DNA of 64,000 nt, from NCBI GenBank assembly GCA_013397865.1, contig VZTI01000542.1, positions 124,001 to 188,000 on the forward strand. The letters run 5' to 3'. This DNA comes from Struthidea cinerea. Its lineage: Eukaryota; Chordata; Aves; Passeriformes; Corcoracidae. A model generated the notes under the pieces. That model ran no database searches. It saw nothing but the letters and a program-made list of their open reading frames with translations, and had not been told where the DNA came from. The position numbers were made by a program, and so were the translations under genes. Numbering within the stretch: the first letter of the stretch is position 1; each line of letters opens with the position of its first letter. Below, piece after piece: positions 1 to 13,433 of the stretch.

Positions 1-3000
1 TGTTTTTCCTTCTTTCCTCCTTATGTAAATCTGTATACTTGTCTTTGCTTCTGTTATTCATTTCTCCAGTTCTTTCAAGCAAATAACATTTCTCTAGTAC
101 TGTTTTCTACAGGTTTTAGCAGCCAGTGGTATTTGCCTCTATGTTTGAATTGTATAGAGCATTTCAGATTAAGTTGGCATGAGAAAATCTACAGAAAGTA
201 AAGCATATTGGAAAGACTTGCATTGGTTTTGTACTGTGCGGAACTTCTTCCCTACAGCAGCTTAAGAAAAGGAAGGCAAATCCAAACAAAAGCTCATTAA
301 ATTGTGCCAGGCTACTTCTCAGACAATGTTGTATGGACATAACTTCCATTTCTTTCACTGCTTTTTATATTTCCTAATTCTGTTTTCTGCTGTGAATAGG
401 AGTTCCTATTCCATGTGAAGGTTTATAGGAAGGACACTCAGAGTGATAATGAGGCCAGCAAATCGATGTTAAATTGACTTGAGAAAACTATGATGTTGCT
501 GTAGCAAGACTGGGTTTTTCAATTAAATGTGATTGAGGAAATAGCTACTGCCTTAGTTGATGAAGTCTAGCATCAGAATCCCTCAGATTACAGAGAAACA
601 TCATAGATAAAAAAGAATACAGAATGGCTTTTGCTGTTCTTGTTGTTGTCAGTATCAGGGAACCACTCTTATCAAAAAATTTTGGTTTTTTTTCTTTGCA
701 TAGGTTTTTCAACAAATTTAAGTCAGACTAAATAAGGAATGTCAGATCAGGCTCCAAACATTAAAGTGTAAAAAAATATATTTGCCAAGATCAGTTTAAT
801 TAGACCAACTGGCACTGCACCCGGATCCATACGGGAAATACAATTTTCTCACCAAGACCTTGAGAAGGGTAGACCAGTTCTCTGGCTGACCTACCTTTCC
901 ACCTAGGCAGACCAATAATATGAGTGATGAGGTTTCAAATACCTGTAAAAATAACAAGCATCACACTAAGGTGTGACTAAAAATAGACAAGTTGATCTGA
1001 AGCTTCACCAATGCAGGCTTTTAGTGCTGAAAGCAACCAGCATTTCCAAGCTATTGAGGAGCTCACTGCCGCCCCTCCACCTCTTACATTCTTGGTACCA
1101 CGCAGGATTCCCACACATGCATGACATCTGACAATCCCAACAGGTAGCAAAAGGGCACGGCCACAAGTGGGTTTAGTGAAAATTATAAAAGAAGTCCCTT
1201 TTACCAATAAAAAAATGCAACAAAAATCGTAATCCTCAAAAAGTTATCACAATTATTGGTTTACAGATGATTTTACTGGCTAGAAGTTTCTCATTTCAAG
1301 TAGATTTGCAAAATTCAAATCATGTCTGCCTACATCTTACTAACCTATAGACTGAAGTTACTATATAAGATCTTGAAAAATTGCTTGTAATGAAAACGTA
1401 AGTTGAGTCTTAACTCAAGTTTTGGAAATTCAGTTGAAATTAAACAGTAATGAATCTGTATTTTTACAGGGTTTTTTGCTTTCAACCTGTAGCTTACCAC
1501 ATCTGTTTAAATTCCCTTCTAAAGATGTACAAAAGCTGAGGTGTTAACAGTTTATTTTTGTGTAAACTGTATTATTAAAATATGCATTTGTTTTTTCTTC
1601 ACCTAGGAAGTCTGTCTTATAGATTTCAACTTCTTTTATTTGCATGTTGATTTACATGTATAGGTTATAAAAATAAATTATATAGTTAATAAAAAACCCC
1701 TGAATATTATTTTAAGGATCACACGTCAACTATGTCACCCAAAATGTGGGATTGGGAAGTCATGTTTCGGTTCATTACTTTCCACACACAATAGGCAGTG
1801 GTTCTGGTTACAAAAAATTTACAGTACATTAGTACAGGTGAAAAAAGAATGGGGAAAGTGCCTTTATTGGCTTTCCCATGTTATAGATTCAAACCTGAGA
1901 AAATTACAGCCTTAGGTGTACAGAGGGCCACCATTTTAGGGACAAAATTATGACCCCGTGAAGTGTGTCCAGCTAGCAGGAGAACTCATTACTCACTTCT
2001 GAAAACTGAAGTATTTTGCTCAAAGTCACCCTGAGAATCAATAATGCAGCCAGGTAGCGATCCATGCTTCCCTCACCCCAGTCCAGCCTGCAGAGTAATA
2101 TTATCTTCCCAGTTAAATACAATATTGAACCCTGGCCCCATTTGCTGTTCTTTTTCCTGACTAAGGTTGTTTTTACAGTCCCTTACAACAAACCACTGTA
2201 GCTGCAGCCAAGAGCAGTGGTACGTCCAAAGACCTGTATAGTGAAATATTCACCAGGTATGCTACTGCTGTTCATTGCCTTGTTAGGGTTGAAAAATCCA
2301 GAATGGGTAAATTCCCCTGTTTGCTTAGGATTTTCTTGGGACACAGTGCCTATAATTGTATGAGTCAATTAAGTGAGCCTGAGACCATTCTCTGGCACCG
2401 AGGCCAACAGGCATGGGATATCTCACATTCACATTGTGAAATTCTCATGCCCTCTGAAACAGGGTGGCCACAGACATAACCCAGTGCAGGGATTATCCCT
2501 GGCTCATCCTACTGCCCAAACCACACCTGGGAATAAGGAAGGCAGTGCGAGTTTACCAGGTCAAAATCATGTCCAGGTCCTTCCCCATTAACAGAAATCT
2601 GCCCTGGCCTCCTGCAGGCCCCTTCTTCAGGGGTGAATTTTTGTTCAAGCTAAAGAAAGATGATTTCCCTCAATCTCAATTTTCTACCACTGATGGATCA
2701 AATAGAAACTCAGTGATATAACAACATGATTCCTACTCAGTCACTAAGAAATCTATTTTTTATCCACATGTCTTTCATAGGTTTGAGAGAAAAAAACAGA
2801 TCTATACTTTTTGGTGCTTCCAAATTTAAGGAAAGAAAGAGTTGTTCTGTAACATGGCCATTAATAATGAAAAAAATTCGTCAAAACGTTTGCTTTCTCA
2901 AACCACAGAGACCCAAATTAAATCACCCATAGAAAGGTTAAAATCCTTTTATTTCAGAGTGGGAGGAAAGGTATACATCAGTTTTGATCTCACTGACACC

Positions 3001-5344
3001 CTCCATGTACTTTCTATTGCTGTGCATTTCCAGTACTGCTATTCAAACCGGGTGTGGGGGGAAAGAAAAAAGAAAAAATACAAGAGAGAGCAAGACAGTT
3101 TTCCTCAGTCTGATAAGGACAAAGAACTCATGTCCACATGGAGAGACTGTTTTTTATAACAAACACACCTCCTAAAAGTTAATTACTCTCCGTTTAACAC
3201 AAGGGGAGTGACGAAAGGCACCACCAAAACACACAGTGCCATCTAATGGAGGAACCACCTTGTGTAACCTGAGCATCCAAACAGGAAAAAAACGCGAAGT
3301 CCACACCGGATCTGTGTCAAGCCACAAGCACACCAGGAAATTTTCAACCAGTAGATGATTCCTGACAAAAGCGTCCTCTCTAAGTTTAGTATTTTTAAAT
3401 AATCAGGCTGCATACATGGGTAATTGCAGAAAAACCAGGTGGCTGAGGCTGCGTTCTCTTCTTCCAGGGTGCACTACAGCTGCATCCCAAATGAAAGCAC
3501 ACCAACACAAGCTGGTGACACATTCCAAAGGGGACATGTGCCAGCCACCTACAGTAAGGTGGGGGGGAAATAATTAAGCTTAGGTGTTGCTTTCCTCTCC
3601 CCCAAAATCAGCCCTCCCACGAGGAAGTAATAGCACACAGCACTCTGCCGCAGGTTGCCTCTGCTAGGGGCTCTTGCAAGCTCCACCACGCACTGTGACT
3701 CTACATTAGGAAAGAAGTATTTCTTCTATAAATACAAGTTCTGGGGATGAAATGGTGATGAAAAGTCCTTACATGGCTTTTCAAACCCAACATGTCATAG
3801 CTGGGAGGAGATTTGCAGGGGGCGTTACAATGAAGCAGTTATTTTTAACTGCATCTGGTTAAAAAATAAAGAAAAAGGGAAGAGAGGTTAAAAAAAAAAG
3901 AAAAAAGAACGAATGCCTGTATTTTTATTAGATTACACAGATTACAATGGTACTTATATTCTAAAATCCTCAAGATTTAGAAAAGTATCTTAGGAAGGCA
4001 GTACAAATCTAAGGTAATTATACAAAGAAAAAGAATGATGAACTGTTGTATGACAGACACACAAAAAAAACAAGAGAAATAAATTTTTCTCAGTGGAAGA
4101 TTCATTAAAAATACCCCTATAATTAGAATGATACCAGGAGACTAATTTTGAGACAATTTAATCTTTAATTTCCTTGTTGTTTTAGTGTTTGATAATTTAA
4201 AGTACAACTGCATAGGGTAAAATAATTTGGCATTTTATAAGTGAATACTATCCTTGTGGTAGTTAGCAGAATATTTTGCAAATTCACATGACAAGATATT
4301 TCTAATGATATCAGCATATATGACTAATTTGTAATTCACACCTGGGCTTTCATATCCTTCTAGAAATTATAAGGAAGCCCTTTATTTCAAAGAGAACCTT
4401 AGAGCGTGGTGATAGTATATTTACATGGCACATTTTATTCATGGCTGATTAAATCCATATTTACATTCAAAAGTAAACTCAAAGCTGAGTATATGATTAT
4501 AATGTATACAATTATACATTTTGTATACATACATGTACAAAAACATGGTCTTGCTTCGTGGTTTCACATCTCTTGTTTATAAAACACTGAAAATACAAAC
4601 CTTAAGTGTTTCAACTCCTGTTTTCTTTTCCTTTTACATATATGAGGAAACTATAATTTAGCAGAAAGAATTTGAAGCAGTTTTCATGTATAAAAATTAA
4701 GTCTCTCATAAAAATATAATAGATAAGGACCACAGCATCATTTGGTTGGCTAAGAAAAAATTCTAGAGATTTTATAAATATTTGAGGCCTAAAAATGGCA
4801 AGGCAGTTTGAGATAAACTAAAACCAAATGTACAAATACATTCAGTGCAACTGTGAATTTAACAGAAGGCTATATTTTGCTTGATTGAAATAGAACTCTG
4901 TCTTTTTTACTTTAATAAAGGCATATGTTCAACCATGGTAAAGAACTGTATGTTCCCATGTGTCTTTATGCATACCTGATTGTGTTACAGATAAGGGGAT
5001 GTTTAAGTAATTTAACCAGTCCATGAGGCTTCAGCTCCTGTTTACCCTAAAACTCATCCTCACATCATCCTTCCCACATGGTCAGCACAGGGGTTCTCCA
5101 TTAACTTGGTTAACTCTACAAAGGATTTATGTTCTCCCCAATGAGACATGGGATGAATCTCCTGGGAACACTTGCTTCATTGCTGGTATCAACGGTTGAT
5201 TTTTATTTTTTTTTTTAAATCTTTCCCAGTATTGGAAAGTTCTCCCTTAGTAATCAGGACTAGACAGTGTCTTCTTGGGATTTTCCAGGGAGATTGTTGA
5301 TGGAGGGATGAGAAAAAAACCACAACAACCTCAAGTTTCTTGGA
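1..5344. other. AT-rich non-coding stretch
   Basis: No reading frame here has recognisable domains, splice signals in register or family resemblance. The sequence is AT-rich with several A tracts (for example around 3888-3906) and T tracts (5203-5216). A perfect hairpin at 4501-4520 is listed separately. No LTR, CR1 tail or tRNA-like cloverleaf was seen. If the minus-strand gene starting at 28 kb is real, this is probably intron or downstream sequence of that gene; this is inference only. Confidence 0.6.
4501..4520. repeat. AT-rich perfect hairpin
   Basis: AATGTATA (4501-4508) and TATACATT (4513-4520) are perfect inverted repeats around the four-base loop CAAT. A further TGTATACA follows at about 4522-4529, so the stretch could fold in alternative ways. 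It lies in plain AT-rich DNA. No function is evident, and such hairpins are common by chance in this base composition. Confidence 0.6.
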
Positions 5345-6032
5345 ATTAGTAGGCTGACCCTGGCTTAACTTCACTTGAGACTTCTCTGTCTTCTCCCCTC
5401 CTGAGGCACAGGGGGGTGGTGAATGGGTGCTGCAATCAGTTCATCAGATGTCTCTGACACTCCTTCCTCCTCGGGGGGAGGACCCCCCACACTCTTTCCC
5501 AGCATGGATCCTTCCCACTGGCTGAAGTTCTTTACAGACTGCCCCAGTGTGGGTCCCTTCCACGGGGTGCACTCCTTCAGGAATATGCTCCAATATGGGT
5601 TCCCACAGGGTCACAGCCTCCTTCGGGCACCTGCCTGTTCTGGTGTGGGGTCCTTCACAGGCTGTAGGCAGATTCTGCTCCAGCAGGGCTGCGGGGGCAC
5701 AGCTGCCTCACCACAGTCTGCACCACAGGCTGCAGAGGAATCTCTGTTCTGGCACTTGAAGCGCCTTTCTCCCGCCTTCTTCACTGACCCTGGTGTCTGC
5801 AGGTCTGTTTCTCTCACAGATTCTCACTCCTCTGTGGCTGCAATTTCTTTTGTGCGGTAACTTCTTTCCCCTTCTTAGAAAGTTATCACAGAGGTGCTGC
5901 CACTGTCACTGATGGGCTTAGCCTTAGCCAGCAGCAGGGCCATCTTTGAGGAAGCTGGACATGGAGGAATCTTCTAGCAGCTTCTCACAGAAGCCATCCA
6001 CCACCAAAGCTTTTCCTCACAAACCCAGCACA
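5345..6032 (-). mobile_element. Degenerate avian ERV LTR, minus orientation, 3' part missing
   Basis: Read on the minus strand, this matches a long LTR type that I know as widespread in bird genomes. The element begins near 6032 (TGTGCTGGGTTTGTGAGG, decayed from a TGTATTGGGTTTGTGTGG-like start). It passes the conserved block TTCTGTGAGAAGCTGCT (about 5974-5990), a TTTCTAAGAAGGGG block (about 5870-5883) and the TGTGAGAGAAACA block (about 5806-5818). It then enters purine-rich repeats of about 45-60 bases with CTGGAGCAG-like and CCNGTGG-like cores (about 5500-5760), and runs to a GAGTGTGNGG and GAGGAGGAAGGAGTG segment near 5460-5492. The downstream LTR end and any internal gag-pol-env are absent, so this is a truncated solo LTR. 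The frames at 5423-5860 (+) and 5611-5817 (-) are by-products of the GC-rich repeats, not genes. Family membership comes from memory of the consensus, not a database search. Confidence 0.75.
5500..5760 (-). repeat. Imperfect tandem units inside the LTR
   Basis: On the plus strand the core recurs as CCCCAGTGTGGGTCC (about 5541), CTCCAATATGGGTTCC (about 5589), TTCTGGTGTGGGGTCC (about 5638) and CTCCAGCAGGGCTGC (about 5678). Each is followed by a CAC-GG(G/C)-like segment. Spacing is about 40-50 bases. The units have diverged strongly and belong to the LTR family itself rather than to a local expansion. Confidence 0.6.
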
Positions 6033-9000
6033 GCCTCCTTTTCTCACCTCCACCCTCCCATAGGAAAGGATGCCATCTTCTAGTCACTCTGGGCAGATTG
6101 GCTGACCTTACCAACACAGATTTCACAAGATAAGAGATGCATGGAATAGGATGTACCATGCAACATTTCCACCAGACCTCTCCCTGGTACTGCTTTGCCA
6201 TCATGCAGAGTTGTACGGGACAGGGAAGAAATGCTGGAAGGCAGTCCTGCCTCAGCATTACTGTGCACCACAGTACCTCAAATGTACCCCCAGCCTCTGC
6301 TCCGCACCACCCCAGGAGTGCAGAACACTCCCCAGTATCAGCCATGTAACATAGGCACGCTCTGTGTGCCACTGCAGCTCAAAGCTCGGTGCTCATGGGG
6401 CTGCTTCACCTCTGCTAGCAGCGGTTAGTTTTAACATGGTAATACATTTACCAAGGGATCATGGCTTGCATGGACAGTGGTCAGTGGTCAGTGCAGACAC
6501 GTTCCTGCTTACTGATTTAATAACTGAGCTGGCCAGAAATTCAAGTGGCTTTCCCTAAGTAATTCAGTAAGCCAGGGCCACACTTCTGATTAACACCCAA
6601 AGTATTTCGTACTACCACCTTTAGCCCTGAACAGCGAAGCTGCCTTTCCAGAAAACAGAGAAGCTGAGAAACCTATTGTAAACTGCATTAAATTTCAGTG
6701 AGAGAACAAACTGTGGAGAGCATGAAAGTGCAAAATAGTAACAACTAAATCTTGAAAGAATAAAGGACAAGAGGTGTTAAAAAACAAACAAAAAGAAAAA
6801 AATCATACCGTTACCTATTATAGGAAGGGACATAAAAGACTTTTTCAAGATTAGAGATGAAAAAGCTACATTGATCCACATTTATCCTCAATTACTACTG
6901 GGAGATGAGGGTTCAGTTTCTTGTTTCATCTGCAGAATTCTTTTATGAAAAGTCAATTAAATTTTCTTTTGGTTGAAACATTGTACCTTTTTGTAAAATC
7001 TGTCCCTTGATTCTCTATTTCTTAGATTCTCCTCTGTAAAGTCAAGATAATGAATGTTTCCTTTTCTCTTACCCTTTATCTGAAAAGGCTTTCAAGTTCC
7101 CAGGAACCACATCATACAAAGTGACTTACAGGAGAAAGCCTTATTCTCAGCAATTCCTCTAGACACTACTAGGGAGTTCAGAATATGAAAGGTTGCATAG
7201 CTCTACCTTAATAAATCAGAGGTTAACAAGACCATAAACCTCTATCCGTAAGTTCAAACGTTCTTTCAATATTACTGCAGTGATAAATAAAACATCCCCA
7301 GCATTAAAGTTCCCATCATTTAGGCCTTTTCTCTTGATGTTTGCAGTGTGTTTATCAAACTAAAAACCGTTCATAAAGGAGTCCTAGGCTCCAACTATCA
7401 AGTCAATACTCTTCCCGGTAAACATAACATCAAAAAGCCAAACTGTTTTAAATACACAAGACTATAAAGTTCTCTTTTCATTCATTATCTCTCCTGCACC
7501 TGCTCTAAATACTTCTTAGCTTAATTGATGGTCTCTAAACAATCACTGTTTATATTCACTTTGGAGCTGCTTCAGAAGGAAGATAATAGTTACTGTTTGT
7601 TTTCCTTCTGTATCCTGGCTGTCACTCAGAGCCACATTGAATGGAAACTTGATTTCCATTGCAGACACTGGCAGGAGAGTCCAGCACCCACCACAGATAT
7701 TTGTTGTCTGACTCTGGTTAACAACTCACATATTAACCATGTTAATTTACCTACCTTTTATGTTCAAGCATTTTTATTGCATTCCAGTAAACCCAACCAC
7801 CTTCAGGCAACAGCAACATACAGGCTAGTAAACCTTGGCCCGAGGTCAGGCACTCCTACATCAGCTCTCTGGGACTATCACCCAAGGAACTGAACTACTT
7901 GTCCCGGGGGTTTCACTCCCCTGAACTCACCTACCTATAGGATGGACCATGGGGTTGGTCCGCACCTCCTAGTCCTAGGGGCAAATTACCCAGGAGCACT
8001 GTATTTAGTGGGACCTGCACTCTGCTTCCCCACTCCTGCCATCATATAGCCTCTATAAAGTTAGAGCATCTCATCCTCCATGGCCCAGGCTCCCAGAGTG
8101 GATCACAAGGAACAGCAGACATAACCCCAAGCTTTGAACATATTCTCTGTACTTCAAACCTGAATCTGCAGAGCGCTCAAAGGATAAGAAAAAATAATGC
8201 TGTGTGAACGAGGCACAGTTCCATGCAGAGGGAAAGAAACCGGAGAGGCCCTGTTGGTGTTTTGATAGGGAGAATTTCCATATCAGTTTAATCATTCATT
8301 CTTCAGTGGGAATCAAGTTCAGAAAAGAAGGAAAACAAACAAAAAAGGTGAAATTTTTAGCTCCTTTATGACAAAAACATAGCCATCTCTGAAGAATGTG
8401 AATGCTGCAAAATATAAAATATTACTTTTATTAATCAGTATGCCTCATTTGTGCATTTGGACTCTTTTGTTACCCTTCAGTAGTCATGATCAGCTGACAA
8501 CCCACTGAGTAAATACCACGTAGAAAGCTGGGGAGCTTTGAAAGGTTTCCATCAGCCCAGGAGAGGTGCTAAGAAGACAGGCTCCAACAGGCACAGTACT
8601 TGCCCAGTTCAGACTTTGATCTTATATGTACCCAAAAAGAGGACAGGTACATTTTATCCCCTGGGCTGAGGGTCACATCATGGCCTGTACCATCAGTGCA
8701 ACAGAAGTGGGTGACAGGACAAGCTGCCTTGGCACAGCCCAGCTGCAGCTCTCTCGGACTTCAGTTATGCTTCCAGGGCACCTCCTTATGGCCAGACATC
8801 ACTTCTCAAGGGAAGCTGGATGGTCATTCATGACTAATTTCTGTACATGCATCATTTGGTAATTTTACTTCTGTATTTGCAAACAAGCACCTCTCTTCAA
8901 CAAACAATAAATTAAGACCTGCAATATTTAAATTCAAGAAGAAAGTGTGATTCCCAGGAAAACTGTGATTTCCATATCAGGTCATGGTTACGGTAACGTT

Positions 9001-10991
9001 TTTATCACTGCAGAGTTACACTTTCTCAGTTACATGTTTCTCAACAACACATTTTCTAGCATTATCGAAGAAAATGCAGTGATACCTAGATAGTGTGCCT
9101 CATTTAATGCCAACATCCTCTCCTAAGAAACACTTCCTACAGACCAAGAATGATGGGTGTGCAGAATTCTTTGCAAGAGTTCCCTTAATTATCTCTCAAC
9201 TCTACCCTTCCCAAACTGGGAGGTAAATGACAGGTAGCACCAATACAGTGTCATTTCTCGCACAAAATGACAGTTTTCAGAAAGCACGCAAATGAAGGTA
9301 CAGATATTGCCAAAAGTATGCCTACCTAACAAGTGCTTTTTAATGAATGCAAAAAGAGACCCAAAAAGCTTCTTTCTCAGAACTGTGCTGTTAATATTTC
9401 TCTTGTGAACTGAGTGAAAACATGAGAAAATAGTGATTTCAGCTGTGAGGTTTTTGTGGTTTAGATAAACATTCTTGCTGTTAGGGAATTGATGTCTGAC
9501 AAATTCCACTCCTTGATTTATCACATTTCACACAAAAATTCAGCTAATTGCATATTGTTATTTTTGCATTTACAGTACTATCATTGTAGCCCACCATGAT
9601 TACAGCACATGTGAAACTTAGTGCCTGGGGGAAAACTACTGTAATACTGTCTCCTTTCTATTAATGGAGTAATTCAATACATTTACCTTCCTGAGTACTG
9701 TCATTTTATACAGCCAAAGCTACATATTTCCTGCTGAAACACTGCAAGAAACATTCCTACATTGTGCTTGCTTAATATGCTGGGTAATTCACAGGGGTAC
9801 AGAAAATTATTTAAAAAAAATAAAGTGATACTGATTATACTTTCAGGCAGAAAATCCTTTTTACTACTTAGTGTGTTTTTCTTTTAAATATTTAAATAAA
9901 ACCCCTCTTTTCTACAGCTGGCGCGAGGTGTTTAATACAAAATTAGCAATCAAATTAATCAAGTTTATCAATAAGTATTTCCATATTGATTCAGTTATAT
10001 TTTATTTTTTGATAATCATCATGGCTGTCTATGGAAACTTACAGCACTTCCTGTTATGACTATTATATAGAACTCATAAAAGACCAAAGAAGAATGGAAA
10101 TTTCATTTGTTCCCCTCATTAAGATTCGAATTCTGTATTTTATTGTGTATGCACAGCTTCTCTTTCTATTCGGTGGAACTGAGGGCCAAGTCACACCCCT
10201 ATTTATTCTAAGATCTTATTCAAACATAATTCAAAGCATATCTTCCCTCTACAATTCTATAAACAATGAAAAGAATTGTCAACTTTGGTTTTCAGGCTTT
10301 AAAACAGATCATTGACTTGACAGAGCTCAGAAAGTGTGCTCAAAAGACAACTAATGTTACAACTGCAAAGAACATGCTTTCAGACTCTCCTTGTCATCTT
10401 TCTCACAATCCCACTGCAAAAAGGCTAAAACCAAAGATGTCTACTCAGTAAAAAATATTCCTCTGGAATCTGCTCATGTAGTTTTTCTCCATTAAAGCTG
10501 CTACAATTTAACAGAGAAAAGTTATGTCATTTAACGAATATAGACATAACCAAAATCTATCTACTATTTAAAAAAAACCCAAACAACCCAAACAGATAAC
10601 AAATCAAAGGGTAGAAGGAAAAATACGAAAATGTATGGAAGATGGCCTGCTTGTGAGGCAGCTTTGGACTTAAAGAAATCCAAAGTTAGTTCCATAAATA
10701 TAAGTCTCATTTTCCCCTCAAAATAAGCCTTTAAAAGTGTTTTGCCTTTTGTTGGAGATATTTATCAGATTGCTTATGAATGGAAAAGAACTGCTAACAC
10801 TGAAAGACTGTTAAGTTGGGCTCTACTTCAGCAGTTGTTTTCCTTCTTCTACCGATGCACACACAAATCTGTATATTCACATCTGCGCACATTAATTTTT
10901 TCAAGAATGCAAACCAGAAGATGTGGGTGCATCAAGACAAGGATGCTGCCAGTCTTCTGGGGATGAGTAGCTCAATCCTGCAAAGTGTGGC
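6033..10991. other. Non-coding stretch between two LTRs
   Basis: Nothing recognisable as a gene. A short perfect palindrome TTTAAATATTTAAA occurs at 9883-9896. The segment around 7840-7980 is somewhat more GC-rich than its surroundings but has no CpG enrichment, splice pattern or convincing reading frame. The small frames here are the length expected by chance. Confidence 0.6.
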
Positions 10992-11531
10992 TGCTGTGGA
11001 TGAACACCAGTGGGCAGGTAAGCACCACACAGTCGCTCACTCACTCACCACCCTCACTGGGATGGGGGAAGAAGAAAGGAAAAAAAAAAACAAGAAAACA
11101 CTAAAAATTAAACGAATAAAAATAAATAATTGAATAAGTGGAAGAAAAGGGAGAGTGAGACAGGACAAAACAAGCAATGCAAAAGCAATCACTCACCACT
11201 TCCTAGACTGATGCCTAGACAGTTCCTGAGCTAAAGATGGCTAATTCCCTATACCTCCCTGTTTTCCCCTTTATTGCTAGGCATGACTTTATATGACATG
11301 GAATATCTCTTTGGTTGGTTCAGGTCATCTTCCTGGTTGTGAACCCTCACCCTCAATCTATTCACTGGGGTGTCAGAATGAGAAACAGAGGAGACCTTGA
11401 TGCTGTACAAACACTGTTCAGCAAAAGTTAGAGTATTAAGAATGTTTATCAGTTCTATTTCAGTCAAAATTCTGAAGCACAGGGCTGCTATGAAAAGAAA
11501 AATCTATTCTATTCTATCCAGGCCCAGTGCA
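10992..11531 (-). mobile_element. Degenerate solo LTR of an avian ERV, minus orientation
   Basis: The plus strand reads as the reverse complement of a common bird ERV LTR. The 3' end of the LTR is at the left: TGCTGTGGATGAACACC, then GTAAGCACCACACAGTCGCTCACTCACTC and CACTGGGATGGGGGAAGA. Then come a purine-rich tract (decayed AGTGAGAAAAC block) and CACTCACCACTTCC. The U3 blocks follow: TTTATATGACATGGAATATCTC (about 11288-11309), GATGCTGTACAAACACTG (about 11399-11416) and a decayed GCTACTATGAAGAAAAT...CTATCCAGGCCCAGTGCA end. The termini fit TG...CA. No target-site duplication is visible in the immediate flanks, and no internal retroviral sequence is attached. Length (about 540 bp) is near full for this LTR type. 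Family recognised from memory of its consensus. Confidence 0.75.
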
Positions 11532-13387
11532 AAGGTATGATTACTTCCATCAAACCTGGGTCATATTCAGAAGAAAAAGAATAAAAAGGAATGTCTCCTA
11601 AGGCATAACAAATGCTGGCAAGCACCTAGGTTGTTAGGTTTCTTAGTTTTTTGGCAGTAGACTGTACCTTTCTCTATTAATTTAGAGGGGCCAAAACACC
11701 TAACCACTTCTGCAAATGTTCAATTTGATCACTCCATTCTCAAACTTTTAAAGGCAACCTGAATTTGTGTATTTTTCTAGAGCCATAGTACGCATCACTA
11801 GGAACGCAAAGAGGTCTTAGTCCAAGACAGCCTTTCTTAGCTGTGAGAAGCTTCATAAAGCATATACCTGCACATCTGGGATGTAATTTTGTCATGCTGC
11901 AACTGCCACAGCCCATTCACTGCTCTAATAGGCAGGACATTTGTAGAACTAACCGTACCAAAGACTCCAGCATTTCCCCTGCCAACCTCAGGACAAAAAT
12001 CAGCATGTGCTCACACAGTTCACTTGAGGCAAGTTTGGAATTTAAAAATGGCTTGGGTTCAAATATGACACAGTTTCTAGACACAGTTACTCCTATTGAG
12101 CATCACTGACACATGGAGGATGTTCATTCACTCTCTGCTCTCTAGTACTGCTGTCTAGCAAGGAGAATTAAGTAAGTCAAACTGCTGCTTCATGGAGAAG
12201 CAGATATTTTTGTAAGAGCCCTGCCAAATTTCCCATCTAAAGTCTAAAAGGACATGTTGATGGGAGATTATCTGCAACCATTTTCCCTTGCTAACTGGTC
12301 TGGGGAAAAGCAGTAGTGACCCATCATTTTCTTCTTCTGTAGAAAACCCTTGCCTATGAACCTTCCCTCTTCTCTCCGACAGCTGAGAGAGACCTTCCTG
12401 TCTACATTGGAGAGAATAAGAAGAACATATCCAGCCCTCTCTTGCCTATCCTACCACCAGCACTGGTGCTTTTCTCCCTGCCTGAAGTGTCTCTCAGCTG
12501 AATCCAACAGTGGAGATAGATAAAATGCTTCACATGCTGCTGCCACAGCTATGGTGAAGAACGGATGCCTAACGGAAGGAGTTAAAGGTGATCCCATCAG
12601 GTAAAGGACAGAGAATAATGAAGATTCAGAAGTTCTGGGTTTAAAAACACAGGACAAAAATGTGAAGAAGCAGGGAAATAATGGAACTAATAAATGCTTG
12701 CAAGGAGATGGAGTAGAATTTTCCCCAGATGGGTACACAGGAGTTGCTACCCACAGCAGAAGATTTCTGGGGGAGGCTTGGATTGAAGTAATATGCACAT
12801 ATCAAGTAACAAATTTCTAAATAGCAAATTTGGCAATGACATCACAGATTTAGGAAGTTGGTCTAGCACTAAAGAGGAGAAAAACCCTTATGATACATTT
12901 GCTTTTTATAAACCATAAAAATATTTATTCACTGAGATAACTGATATGTAGATCCAGAGGATTAAGTGCCCTACCCATTTTACTGAGAAGGCTAGTAAGT
13001 TACAAAGAAATTCTCAGACTGGCACAGGAAATAAAGCTTACCTTTAAACTTGTTACTTTGTTGGCACTCACAATTCTTGTTTCAAAAATGCATTCCTAGG
13101 CACCAGTGGGGGAGTCATGACAGACTCCCAGAAAAAGCAGCAAGCCAACTTGTAGTTATTTTAAAGAATGCATCAGTTGCCATCAATTTTGCACCCTGGT
13201 ACAGATCCTGTTTGGCTGAAAAGGATCCAGGCTGTATAAAAATGGTCTGCTGGACAGAGTCCAGAGTTTTACAGACTAAAAGCACATAATTTTACAACAT
13301 TCCACCCCAAATCTTGCATGAAAATGCTGTGAAATTGTGATAGGTAAAGGGAGGCGAATAGCTTTTAACTAAACGTTTTTCGGTCAC

Positions 13388-13433
13388 TCTCAGGACTGTG
13401 GGAAGAGCAATCTCAGAACTGTGGGAAGAGCAA
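13388..13433. repeat. Two-copy 23-bp tandem duplication
   Basis: Unit 1 (13388-13410) and unit 2 (13411-13433) are 23 bases each and differ at one position: TCTCAGGACTGTGGG versus TCTCAGAACTGTGGG, both followed by AAGAGCAA. They abut with no spacer. The near identity suggests a recent local duplication and a possible length polymorphism. Confidence 0.9.

Noticed and set aside
5423..5860. 145-codon plus-strand frame
   Set aside because: It lies antisense inside a degenerate ERV LTR and reflects the GC-rich repeat units, not a gene.
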